DNA of 64,000 nt, taken from the NCBI RefSeq assembly GCF_020215665.1, contig NZ_CP084061.1, positions 1,364,001 to 1,428,000 of the forward strand. The letters run 5' to 3'. Shown here piece after piece: positions 43,922 through 52,260 of the stretch; positions within the stretch are counted from its first letter, which is position 1; each line of letters begins with the position of its first letter. The stretch comes from Blautia parvula (GTDB taxonomy: Bacteria > Bacillota > Clostridia > Lachnospirales > Lachnospiraceae). A model generated the notes under the pieces. That model did not search any database, had not been told where the DNA came from, and saw only the letters and a list, made by a program, of their open reading frames with translations. The translations under genes were made by a program, and so were the position numbers.

Positions 43922-44812
43922 ATGAATACCGTACAATTAGAATGCTATATGGCAGTGGCGGAGAACCTGAACTTTGCCAGAGCCGCCGAACAGCTTCATA
44001 TAACACAGCCCGCCGTAACCCATCAGATCAATTCTTTGGAAACCGAACTGGATGTCAAACTGTTCAAGCGGACCACCAGGACAGTGGAGCTCACGTCCCC
44101 GGGATGGGTTTTTCTCGGATACGCCAGGGATATCCTGGCAAAGACAGCCCAGGCCAAAAACAGACTTGCCGGACATTTTGAAGATCAGATACAGCCTTTT
44201 ATCATAGGATGCCACAGCTCTTTTGAACTGACTATGCTCCCGGAGGCGCTGCGGCGGCTGACCAAGGCATATCCCCAGGTGCATCCTGACATTAAGATGG
44301 TCCCCTCTCAGGCCCTGCGAAACCTTCTGCAGGAGGAAACCCTGGATGTGATGCTGGGCTTCGGGGAGGATAAAGAAAAGAAAAAAACAGGCACTTATGT
44401 GGAACTGATCAAAGCGCCTGTGGTGTGCGTGACAGCAGGTGACCACGCCCTGGCAAAAAAAGACGCGGTCACCCTGGACGAACTGCACGAAGGCCGCCTG
44501 GTTCTCTGCGATCCTCACAAATCCTCCCCCGTGATCACGGAAATGCAGGGAAGCCTCATCAGCACACGGCCTCCCTCCCAGATGTTTTTCTGTGAAAATA
44601 TAGAGTGTGCCCTGGCTTTTGTAAAGGCCGGCCTGGGCTTTACCATTCTGCCGGATATGCCTCTCATGCGAAGTGATGATCTCTGCTATATTCCCGTAAA
44701 AAATGCAGCACCGGCTTCCTTTGGGCTTTATTACAAAACCCTCCAGAATAATCCGGTGCTGCGCAGTTTTATACGCATTATGAAAGAATGCTCACAGGTA
44801 CAGAAGCTTTAA
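43922..44812 (+). CDS. LysR family transcriptional regulator
   Basis: 296 aa. The N-terminal helix-turn-helix is standard: LECYMAVAENLNFARAAEQLHITQPAVTHQINSLETELDVKLF. An effector domain follows (about 90-290), with AFVKAGLGFTILPDMP near the end. It starts behind AAAGGAATTTTT. It diverges from the MarR-exporter operon and converges on the hydantoinase gene, overlapping its end by 4 bp. LysR regulators usually control divergent genes, so the exporter operon is one possible target. Confidence 0.93.
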   Translation: MNTVQLECYMAVAENLNFARAAEQLHITQPAVTHQINSLETELDVKLFKRTTRTVELTSPGWVFLGYARDILAKTAQAKNRLAGHFEDQIQPFIIGCHSSFELTMLPEALRRLTKAYPQVHPDIKMVPSQALRNLLQEETLDVMLGFGEDKEKKKTGTYVELIKAPVVCVTAGDHALAKKDAVTLDELHEGRLVLCDPHKSSPVITEMQGSLISTRPPSQMFFCENIECALAFVKAGLGFTILPDMPLMRSDDLCYIPVKNAAPASFGLYYKTLQNNPVLRSFIRIMKECSQVQKL

Positions 44813-46359
44813 CCCAGATCTCCTGCCGCCTTTATTTTCACCCGGTTGGTATTTCCCGGATAGTAGGCAAGAGGGACATCCTCCACATCAATGATCTCCA
44901 CAGTCTCCTCCACAGCGCCCGCATCCACAGCCATGGCTATGGCCTCTTTCCTGGCCTGTGCAAGCGCCTCCTCTCTGGGAACCACATCAAAGTCCAGAAG
45001 CTTTTCATAGGTTCCGCTCACTTTAGAGATGGCAGAGCCGATGGCATTGGCTGTCTGGGCATGTTCCGGGTTTACACTGCGGCTGGTTCCCTCCAGCTCC
45101 TTTGGAAGAATGATGGAGCCGCCGCCAACCATGATGACCTCCACATCCTGACTGGATACCTTCATGGCATCAATGCCTTCCTCCACCATTTCTTTGATGA
45201 CATCCATAGCTTTTTTCGCAAAATCCGGGTCAATATGGGATACCTTCTCCCTGTCTCCGATCTCGGCCATTCCAAGCCGCACGGCAATATCCGTGGCTGT
45301 CATCACATCACCGCCGAACACAAGGGCCTTTTCCGTAATGCGGTACCCCACACTGTCAGGCCCTACCGTCACCGTGCCGTCCTCTTTCTCATGTACGACA
45401 GAACCGCCGCCAAGGCCGATGGAAAATACATCCGGCATACGGAAGTTGGTCCGCACGCCTCCGATAGTCACGGCAACACTGGATTCCCGCGGAAATCCGT
45501 TCTGGATAACGCCTAAATCCGTGGTCGTACCGCCCACATCGATCACCACCGCATTCTGGATCCGGCTCAAATAACTGGCGCCCCGGATGGAGTTGGTGGG
45601 TCCGCAGGCCACTGTGAGGATCGGATACTTTTTGGCATATTCCATGGTCATCAGGGTACCGTCGTTCTGGGACAGATAGAGTGCCGCGCCTGTCACGCCC
45701 TCCTCCTTCAGACTTCTGGCAAACCCATCGGTAAACCGCTCCGCCACCCTGCAGAGCGCCGCGTTTAAGATCGTGGCATTTTCCCTCTCAATAAGGCCCA
45801 TGGAACCGATCTCGCTGGATATGGAAATGCGGACATCAGGCCCCATGATCTCCCTGCAGATCTGCGCCGCCCGCAGTTCATGGTCATTGCGCACAGTGGA
45901 AAATACGCAGGAAATGGCTACAGACTCCACTTTTCCCTTTATCTTTCGGAAAAATTCTGCTGCTGCCTCCTCATCAAAAGGAGCCAGTTCCTTTCCGTCA
46001 TACTCAAATCCGCCGCCTATAACTGCCACGGACTTAGCAATGGCCCTGATATCCTCTGCCCAGTCCACCATAGGGGGAATCCCCAGTGTGGCCGGCGCTC
46101 CGATTCGCAGAATGCCGATAGGCGCCAGATGCTTTCTCTCCACAATGGCATTGGTACACTGGGTAGTTCCCAGCATAGCCATGGTAATCTCTTCTTTATT
46201 CACACCGGAGACCTGTAAAATTTCACGCACGGCACACACAATGCCGTCGTAGATATCCTCCGAAGTGGGATGCTTGATCTCTGCCTTTACCTGTAAATCC
46301 TCATTGATCAGAACCGCATCCGTATTGGTTCCGCCCACATCTATTCCCAGCTTATACAT
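44809..46359 (-). CDS. hydantoinase/oxoprolinase family protein (HyuA-type)
   Basis: 516 aa. N-terminal ATPase motifs of the hydantoinase A family: KLGIDVGGTNTDAVLI and, in the middle, VIDVGGTTTDLGVI, with GGVRTNFRMPDVFSIGLGGGS. It is the single-chain N-terminal type, without the HyuB half. I start it at 46359 (MYKLGIDVGG), 8 bp inside the end of the DUF917 gene. Together with DUF917 it is a recurring pair linked to cyclic amide or ring-opening reactions; substrate unknown. Confidence 0.9.
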   Translation of the reverse strand: MYKLGIDVGGTNTDAVLINEDLQVKAEIKHPTSEDIYDGIVCAVREILQVSGVNKEEITMAMLGTTQCTNAIVERKHLAPIGILRIGAPATLGIPPMVDWAEDIRAIAKSVAVIGGGFEYDGKELAPFDEEAAAEFFRKIKGKVESVAISCVFSTVRNDHELRAAQICREIMGPDVRISISSEIGSMGLIERENATILNAALCRVAERFTDGFARSLKEEGVTGAALYLSQNDGTLMTMEYAKKYPILTVACGPTNSIRGASYLSRIQNAVVIDVGGTTTDLGVIQNGFPRESSVAVTIGGVRTNFRMPDVFSIGLGGGSVVHEKEDGTVTVGPDSVGYRITEKALVFGGDVMTATDIAVRLGMAEIGDREKVSHIDPDFAKKAMDVIKEMVEEGIDAMKVSSQDVEVIMVGGGSIILPKELEGTSRSVNPEHAQTANAIGSAISKVSGTYEKLLDFDVVPREEALAQARKEAIAMAVDAGAVEETVEIIDVEDVPLAYYPGNTNRVKIKAAGDLG

Positions 46360-47452
46360 CTGTGCATCCTCCTTTGCAGCGTTCTTCCAGTGGAATATAA
46401 TCCGTATCGCAGCCGAAATACCGCGGTCCCACCAGCTCCAGTCCGGCCTGGCTTCTCCACATTTCAAAGCATTTCAGCCCCACCAGCATGACTCTCTTGC
46501 CGTATTTCAGCGCATCTGTGGTGACCGGAGCAAAAGTTTCCGTGTCCACAAGGCAGATAAGGTCCGGCACGGTAGCCAGGATTTCCCCGTCCACCACTGC
46601 TGTCAGGTTCTCATTCTGGAATTCCACATAGGCCTGTCTGCCTCTGTATTCCCCAATCCCTTCCAGGCACACCTTTCCGAAGTTGAATGCCCCCCTGGTC
46701 TCCCGGAGCACATCGCCGATCTTTCCTTTAAAAAGTTTGAAGCCCTCTGAAAACCGCAGGAAATTTTCCTCCGGAGTCCCCTGCTCCATATCTTTTACGC
46801 AGCGGATCGCCTCCCCCAGCCTCTGGCTTCTGGTGACGATATGCTTCACAGCATATTTTTTAAGCTCCGCGCCGCTCATACAGTACAGGGCCACAGAAAC
46901 AGAACCGCCGCAGCTCATGGTCACTGACCGGGCCAGTTCTTCTGTCCATTTGTTGGTGATCGTATTGAAAATGGCGGAATTTCCTTTCTCATCTGTGAGA
47001 GCCATAGGGCTGGCGCTCATACCGCCCATGGTAAATGTCACCATCTGCAGTTCCGGAAAAGCCCGTCCCATACCGTCCGCATCCACCATGGGAAGCCCCA
47101 TTCTGGCGGAGGCCGCGATGGGAAGCATACTGTTCACACCGCCTGCCTCGATAGGCATAAAGGCATAGACTTCTTTTCCGAAGAACTTGGAAACCATATC
47201 ATAGAGCACCCGGTACTCTTTGCCGCCGATTCCCTTTTCCCCCAGAATGGTGGGGGCTCCCATCATGGCAATGGGCACGACCAGCGCGTCATCCGGCACC
47301 TCCCCGGGGTCTAACAGTGTGACCGGGCCGCATTCCCTCACCGCACCCATAGCCACCAGCTTGCCTATATAGGGGTCTCCGCCGCCGCCCGCGCCTAAAA
47401 GGGCAGCACCCATGGCGATATCCTCAATCTCTTCCAATCCTATTTTTCTCAA
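46352..47452 (-). CDS. DUF917 family protein
   Basis: 366 aa, full DUF917 pattern: GAALLGAGGGGDPYIGKLVA near the N-terminus, VVPIAMMGAPTILGEKG, IEAGGVNSMLPIAASARMGLPMVDADGMGRAFPELQM. The start is a TTG at 47452, behind GGAG, where the family normally begins (MRKIGLEEI). It overlaps the hydantoinase gene by 8 bp. The two probably form a complex or act in sequence. Function of DUF917 is not established. Confidence 0.9.
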   Translation of the reverse strand: MRKIGLEEIEDIAMGAALLGAGGGGDPYIGKLVAMGAVRECGPVTLLDPGEVPDDALVVPIAMMGAPTILGEKGIGGKEYRVLYDMVSKFFGKEVYAFMPIEAGGVNSMLPIAASARMGLPMVDADGMGRAFPELQMVTFTMGGMSASPMALTDEKGNSAIFNTITNKWTEELARSVTMSCGGSVSVALYCMSGAELKKYAVKHIVTRSQRLGEAIRCVKDMEQGTPEENFLRFSEGFKLFKGKIGDVLRETRGAFNFGKVCLEGIGEYRGRQAYVEFQNENLTAVVDGEILATVPDLICLVDTETFAPVTTDALKYGKRVMLVGLKCFEMWRSQAGLELVGPRYFGCDTDYIPLEERCKGGCTDV

Positions 47453-47550
47453 AATCCCATCTCCAATCCAGCGGCACAGGTATCTCCTGCCGCGCGTTTT
47501 GTTTTTTTCTATTATAAACGCTTTTTCCGCCGTTGTAATTATGGATTGGG

Positions 47551-49170
47551 TTAAACTTCCCCGCTCTCTTTTGTCCTTTTGGACAAAGAAGCGTCACGAA
47601 ACAGGCGCAGAACTGCCGCTGCCTCATAGAGACGCCCCGCTTCCGGCATTTTCTGTATTCGGAAGCGGAAGAACTCGTGGAGCTTTCCCACCCGGTATTT
47701 GATGGTATTTTTATGTACATATAACAGGTCAGCCGTGCGGGCAATATTGCTGTCTGCATCCAGAAGAAAAGTTTCCAGTGTCTTATAAAGCTCCTCGTCC
47801 TGCTCTTCCAGCCCTTTCAGACAGGCGGTCTTCTCCAGTATTGCTTTCTCCCCTGCGTCCAGAATCTGCCTGCAGGCGCCTGCAAACTCCAGCTCACTCC
47901 CCGTCAGAATATGGCGGCAGGGAAAGATGCAGCCCGCCTCCTCCGCGTATTCTGTGCACAGAAGAAAAGCGCTGCGCACCTGTGCCGTATTTTCAAGCCC
48001 GGGGCAGCTTATGAGGCGTATCTCTTTGTCCCCCTCCTCATAGAAAGCCTCCAGAATCTGTTCCTGCTCCATTTTGGTGCGCTCCTGTCCCGTAAAGACA
48101 ACTCCCCTTCCCTGATGGATGCCCGCTATGCAGATATCATAATACTGTTCCAGAAATGTGCTTGCGTGCCTCACTTCCTTTTCCAGATTCCGCTCCGCCT
48201 TCTTTTTCCTGGGCAGGAGGAGAAGCATGTGGTGAATGGATTTCACATCAATCCGGAAGATTTCCGCCAGCCTGCGCATCTTCACCGGTTCGTCATTTAA
48301 AATAGCTTTCAAAAGTTCTCCAGTTCCCACATTGCCGTAACCTCTGCTCCAGACACCGATGAACAGCCTTACCGCCTCAGCGGCCTGCAGGCAGAGCTGG
48401 GCATGCAGTTTTTTGTCCTCACGGACAAGGAAAAGAGTAAGCCCCGCATTGTCAGCGTCTTTCACCGGCGCGCAGAACACCCAGCGCCCGGAGGGAAGCC
48501 GCTCCATCTCCTTTGACGCGCCCGGTGCCTCCCCGCCGTAAAACTGCTCCAGCTCCTCCATAGAGGATTCTCCCGCCTGAGGCCACACAGCCAGATTCAC
48601 AGGGCGGAAGCGGCTGTCAACTAAAAAGAGGGAACAGCGCAGCCTGTCACTCAGCATCCTGACCACAGATTCCACGGTTCTCTGGCTCTCGGGAAGATAA
48701 CCGAACCGCTCTAACATCTCCCCCACAAGATAGGTATCCCGCTTCTGCTCACTGATGATGGCGTGCATAACCTCTGTGATCACCTCACTGTAGCGCAGGT
48801 CCATGCGGTTTTTCGGCATACAGATAAGGACAAAGCCCAGTTCGTCCGCAAGTGCCGCAACCTCAGGAGCAATGTCCTTTAAGAAAATTCCCACATAGTA
48901 TAAGATCAGCCCCACTTCCCCGCCCTCATATAGCCTCCGTATGGTGGCAAGCTGCAGCGGGACATCCTCCCTTGCGTTGATAAATCCCGTAATGGCAATC
49001 TCACCGCCGTAAAAATCGCCGGGGAACAGGTCATCATTCAGCATCTGGGGATTGGCGTATTCCAGGACAGAAATGGATGTGACCACTTTTTTAAGTCCTG
49101 ACTTCCCCGCTGCCACCCTGGCACCTCCAAGGGAGGGCAGCTTTAACAGGTCTTCCACCGTAACACTCAT
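47551..49170 (-). CDS. PucR family transcriptional regulator
   Basis: 539 aa. It has the N-terminal PucR purine-catabolism-type domain (SVTVEDLLKLPSLGGARVAAGKSGLKKVV and IAITGFINAREDVPLQLATIRRL), a middle region, and the C-terminal helix-turn-helix DADSNIARTADLLYVHKNTIKYRVGKLHEFF. The ATG overlaps the stop of the RluA gene. It lies 98 bp upstream of the DUF917-hydantoinase pair, on the same strand, so it is the likely activator of these genes. The inducer may be a cyclic nitrogen compound (inference). Confidence 0.93.
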   Translation of the reverse strand: MSVTVEDLLKLPSLGGARVAAGKSGLKKVVTSISVLEYANPQMLNDDLFPGDFYGGEIAITGFINAREDVPLQLATIRRLYEGGEVGLILYYVGIFLKDIAPEVAALADELGFVLICMPKNRMDLRYSEVITEVMHAIISEQKRDTYLVGEMLERFGYLPESQRTVESVVRMLSDRLRCSLFLVDSRFRPVNLAVWPQAGESSMEELEQFYGGEAPGASKEMERLPSGRWVFCAPVKDADNAGLTLFLVREDKKLHAQLCLQAAEAVRLFIGVWSRGYGNVGTGELLKAILNDEPVKMRRLAEIFRIDVKSIHHMLLLLPRKKKAERNLEKEVRHASTFLEQYYDICIAGIHQGRGVVFTGQERTKMEQEQILEAFYEEGDKEIRLISCPGLENTAQVRSAFLLCTEYAEEAGCIFPCRHILTGSELEFAGACRQILDAGEKAILEKTACLKGLEEQDEELYKTLETFLLDADSNIARTADLLYVHKNTIKYRVGKLHEFFRFRIQKMPEAGRLYEAAAVLRLFRDASLSKRTKESGEV

Positions 49171-50069
49171 TTTATCTCACTCCTCTTTGCCTCAAGGCAC
49201 TTCTGCATATCGTCGGGAAAGGCAGCCTGTATCCGTATCTCCTCTTCGGTAAAGGGCTGGATAAGTGTCACCCGGAAGGCATGCAGGGCAGCCCGCTTCA
49301 TGTGCTCCGTATTTCCTCCGTACAGACGGTCCCCCAAAAGGGGATGCCCCATCCAGGCCATATGCACCCGGATCTGGTGCGTGCGCCCTGTTGCAAGGCA
49401 GAGATGTACCAGAGCACAGTCCCTCATTTTTTCCACAACGCGGTATCTGGTCACCGCGGTCTTTCCCTGAGGGGAGACACACATGCGCATCAGTTCTCCC
49501 TCCGCTTTGTCTATCTTCTCCGTAATGATCCCCTCATCCATTTTGGGAACGCCCTCCACAAGGGCCAGATACTCTTTTTCAAATGCCCCCTGCTGTTTCT
49601 GCTTTGCCAGTCTCCCTGCTGCCGCCTGGTTTAAGGCAAACACCACAATGCCTGAGGTGTCCTTGTCAAGCCGCCCCACGCTTCTGACCCTGGCCTGCAC
49701 TCCTTTTTCCCGGAAATAAAAGGCCAGCATATTGGAAAGGGAATCCGCGTAATGCCCATGGGAGGGGTGCACCACAAGACCTGCCGGTTTGTTCACACAG
49801 AGCAGATCCTCATCCTCATACAAAATATCCGGTATTCCCTTTCCCGGCACCAGTTGGGAGGAGCCTGTGTGCGCCTCCTCCAGCTTTACTTCCACTTTAT
49901 CCCCGGCTTTCAGTTCATGGGTAACTCTCGCCCTGTTACTATTTACCCGGATTCCGTCCTTCCTGAACTTTGCCTGTTTTATCTGCCGCTTTGTAAGTTC
50001 CATATCATGAAGCAGAAAGTCTGACAGACTGCAGTCCCTCTCTGCCGTTTTACTCCATATCTTTTCCAT
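49167..50069 (-). CDS. RluA family pseudouridine synthase
   Basis: 300 aa. An S4-like RNA-binding start (LTKRQIKQAKFRKDGIRVN) is followed by the catalytic motif SVGRLDKDTSGIVVFA (Asp in RLDKDTSG) and LATGRTHQIRVHMAWMGHPLLGDRLYG. Acts on rRNA or tRNA uridines. I take the ATG at 50069; an in-frame ATG at 50087 also exists. It overlaps the PucR gene (ATGA), a likely chance operon rather than a functional link. Confidence 0.94.
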   Translation of the reverse strand: MEKIWSKTAERDCSLSDFLLHDMELTKRQIKQAKFRKDGIRVNSNRARVTHELKAGDKVEVKLEEAHTGSSQLVPGKGIPDILYEDEDLLCVNKPAGLVVHPSHGHYADSLSNMLAFYFREKGVQARVRSVGRLDKDTSGIVVFALNQAAAGRLAKQKQQGAFEKEYLALVEGVPKMDEGIITEKIDKAEGELMRMCVSPQGKTAVTRYRVVEKMRDCALVHLCLATGRTHQIRVHMAWMGHPLLGDRLYGGNTEHMKRAALHAFRVTLIQPFTEEEIRIQAAFPDDMQKCLEAKRSEIK

Positions 50070-50229
50070 TTGCTCATCCCTGTGCATGCTCGTGCTTTCC
50101 TCTATCTGTCTTTTTTTATTCTAGCAGAGTCCGGCAAATGCGTAAAGGAAATAAAAGAAAACCTCTTTCAGAACCCCTCCTCCCGTGATAGAATGGATTT
50201 ATAGCAATAGAGAGACGGGCAGATGCACA

Positions 50230-50253
50230 CAAAATGCAATAAATTGCATTTTG
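50230..50253. promoter_or_regulatory. 24-bp palindrome upstream of the OLD-like gene
   Basis: CAAAATGCAAT-AA-ATTGCATTTTG, two perfect 11-bp arms. It is 105 bp before the ATG at 50358. A CCCC-TT-GGGG hairpin (about 50293-50302) lies between. It could be an operator or part of an interspersed repeat. Confidence 0.6.
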
Positions 50254-50357
50254 GCGCTGGCTAACTCGGGATTTTGCTTCGCATCGCGCAGCATCCCCTT
50301 GGGGAAAACACCTCCCGTGACATTGGCCGTGAACAGTAACCAAAAGGAGACTTTATT

Positions 50358-52217
50358 ATGCAGATCAGCAGCCTTCACATCAGGAATTTTAAATACATAC
50401 GGGATATGGAGATTCGGAACATTGAAAACGCCCTGATTCTGGTGGGGAAGAACAATACGGGAAAAACCTCCGTTCTGGATGCTGTCCGGGCGGTGAGCGG
50501 CTCTTACCGGATACGTGAATGTGACTTTAATGAAAAAAAGCAGAGGATAGAGATTACCATGACTCTGTCCATCTCCAGGGAAGACCTGCAGATGCTGCAC
50601 CACCACGGACGCGTGAGCGTGTACCGCAGATATACTGCCTGGTATGAGGATTTCTGCAAAAAGCTCCCCTCCTACCAAAACGGAAGTCTGACCTTTACCT
50701 ACACAGTCAATGTGCTGGGACAGGAACGCCTGAGCGACGGCCGCGAAAAGCACAACAAATATATCCGTCAGGTACTGCCCCAGATTTACTACATCGGAAC
50801 CGACAGACGGCTGGAGCAGCTTCAGAAAGATCTGCTGGCCTTTGAGGAGGATGAACAGTTAAAGAGAATGCGCCTTGATGTCTGCCTGTTCGAGAGCAGC
50901 AAGCACTGCAGCCGCTGTTTCCAGTGCATCGGCCTGATCAACCAGAAACGCCCGGAGGATCTGACCGCCTTTGAGACCGCAAAGCTTCTGGAATACAAAC
51001 TCTGTCAGATGAATCTGACGGACTTTGCAAGGCGTGTCAATACCAGTTTCCACAGAAACGGCGGATTTGATGAGATCCGCTACACCATGCGCTGCAACAT
51101 CGACGAAATGTGCTCCGTTACGGCAGAAGCCTACAACACCAAGCGCAGCACATACACCCCGGTGGAACATATGGGAGAAGGTATGCGCAGCATCTATATG
51201 CTCTCTCTTCTGGAGGCTTACACCCAGGACAACAACAGGATTCCCAGTGTGATCCTGGTCAAGGACCCTGAGACGTTCCTTCACCCGGAACTGCAGAAAA
51301 AAGCCGGGGAAATTTTGTACCGTCTGTCCAAAAAGAATCAGATCCTGTTCTCCACCCACTCGCCGGACATGATCTTTAACTTCAGCAGCCACCAGATACG
51401 GCAGGTTGTGCTGGACGAACAGTATTATACCATTTTACGGGAGCGGACTGATATGAACCGGATACTGGATAATCTGGGTTTCAATGCCAGCGACCTTATG
51501 AATGTCAGCTTTGTCTTCATTGTGGAAGGCAAACAGGATAAAAGCCGACTCCCCCTGCTTCTCCGGAAATATTACTCGGAGATCACCACCCCGGACGGCA
51601 GACTGTCCAGAATCGCCATCATCACCACCAATAGCTGCACCAACATCAAGACATATGCCAACCTGAAATATATGAACCAGATCTATCTCCGTGACCAGTT
51701 CCTCATGATACGCGACGGAGACGGCAAAAACAGGACAGAGCTGGCTGCACAGCTCTGCCGCTACTATGAGGCCAGGAATCTGGAGGATGTGGACCATCTC
51801 CCGAGAGTCACCCCGAAAAATGTGCTGATCCTCAAATACTATTCTTTTGAGAACTATTTTCTCAACCCCGCTGTCATGGTTCAGATCGGCGTGCTGGAAA
51901 AGGAAGAAGATTTTTACAGAATCCTCCTGGAAAAATGGAAAGCCTATCTCTATAAAATAAAGAGCGGGCGCCATCTGACAGAGGAGCTCGGATTTGAGAT
52001 ACAGACAGAAGAAGACCTGAAAAACCATATGGAGGAATTTAAGATCTATATGCGGGGCCATAATCTCTTTGACATCTTCTACGGACCTTACAAAGAGAAG
52101 GAACAGGAACTTCTGAAACGCTATATAGATCTGGCTCCCAGGGAGGACTTCAGGGATATCCTGGATGCTGTCGACCATTTTATCTATTTTGACAGCAGGA
52201 AAAAGCAGGAAAGTTAA
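50358..52217 (+). CDS. OLD-like AAA ATPase with TOPRIM domain
   Basis: 619 aa. The N-terminal ABC-type ATPase has Walker A GKNNTGKTS (about 30-38) and a switch His in FSTHSPDM (about 330-337). Walker B is atypical: VILVKDPETFLHPE (about 298-311) has Lys-Asp where acidic pairs (EE/DE) are usual. A TOPRIM domain follows, with the Glu in VFIVEGKQDK (about 385) and DxD in MIRDGDGKNR (about 448). About 120 residues of unknown C-terminus end the protein. OLD-family nucleases act in phage defence or DNA repair, often with a partner helicase (GajB). No partner is next to it here. It starts behind AAAAGGAG. Confidence 0.85.
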   Translation: MQISSLHIRNFKYIRDMEIRNIENALILVGKNNTGKTSVLDAVRAVSGSYRIRECDFNEKKQRIEITMTLSISREDLQMLHHHGRVSVYRRYTAWYEDFCKKLPSYQNGSLTFTYTVNVLGQERLSDGREKHNKYIRQVLPQIYYIGTDRRLEQLQKDLLAFEEDEQLKRMRLDVCLFESSKHCSRCFQCIGLINQKRPEDLTAFETAKLLEYKLCQMNLTDFARRVNTSFHRNGGFDEIRYTMRCNIDEMCSVTAEAYNTKRSTYTPVEHMGEGMRSIYMLSLLEAYTQDNNRIPSVILVKDPETFLHPELQKKAGEILYRLSKKNQILFSTHSPDMIFNFSSHQIRQVVLDEQYYTILRERTDMNRILDNLGFNASDLMNVSFVFIVEGKQDKSRLPLLLRKYYSEITTPDGRLSRIAIITTNSCTNIKTYANLKYMNQIYLRDQFLMIRDGDGKNRTELAAQLCRYYEARNLEDVDHLPRVTPKNVLILKYYSFENYFLNPAVMVQIGVLEKEEDFYRILLEKWKAYLYKIKSGRHLTEELGFEIQTEEDLKNHMEEFKIYMRGHNLFDIFYGPYKEKEQELLKRYIDLAPREDFRDILDAVDHFIYFDSRKKQES

Positions 52218-52220
52218 AAC

Positions 52221-52259
52221 ACAGGCGCCGCAGATAGGATGTGAATCTGCGGCGCCTGT
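52221..52259. terminator. Bidirectional terminator
   Basis: Perfect 14-bp stem (ACAGGCGCCGCAGA at 52221-52234 with 52246-52259), 11-nt loop, between the convergent OLD-like and diguanylate cyclase genes. T-runs are short on both sides. Confidence 0.85.
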
Positions 52260-52260
52260 A

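Noticed and set aside
50199-50753. Minus-strand frame running from the palindrome region into the OLD-like gene
   Set aside because: It overlaps the start of the OLD-like gene antisense, covering its Walker A region, and has no start signal.
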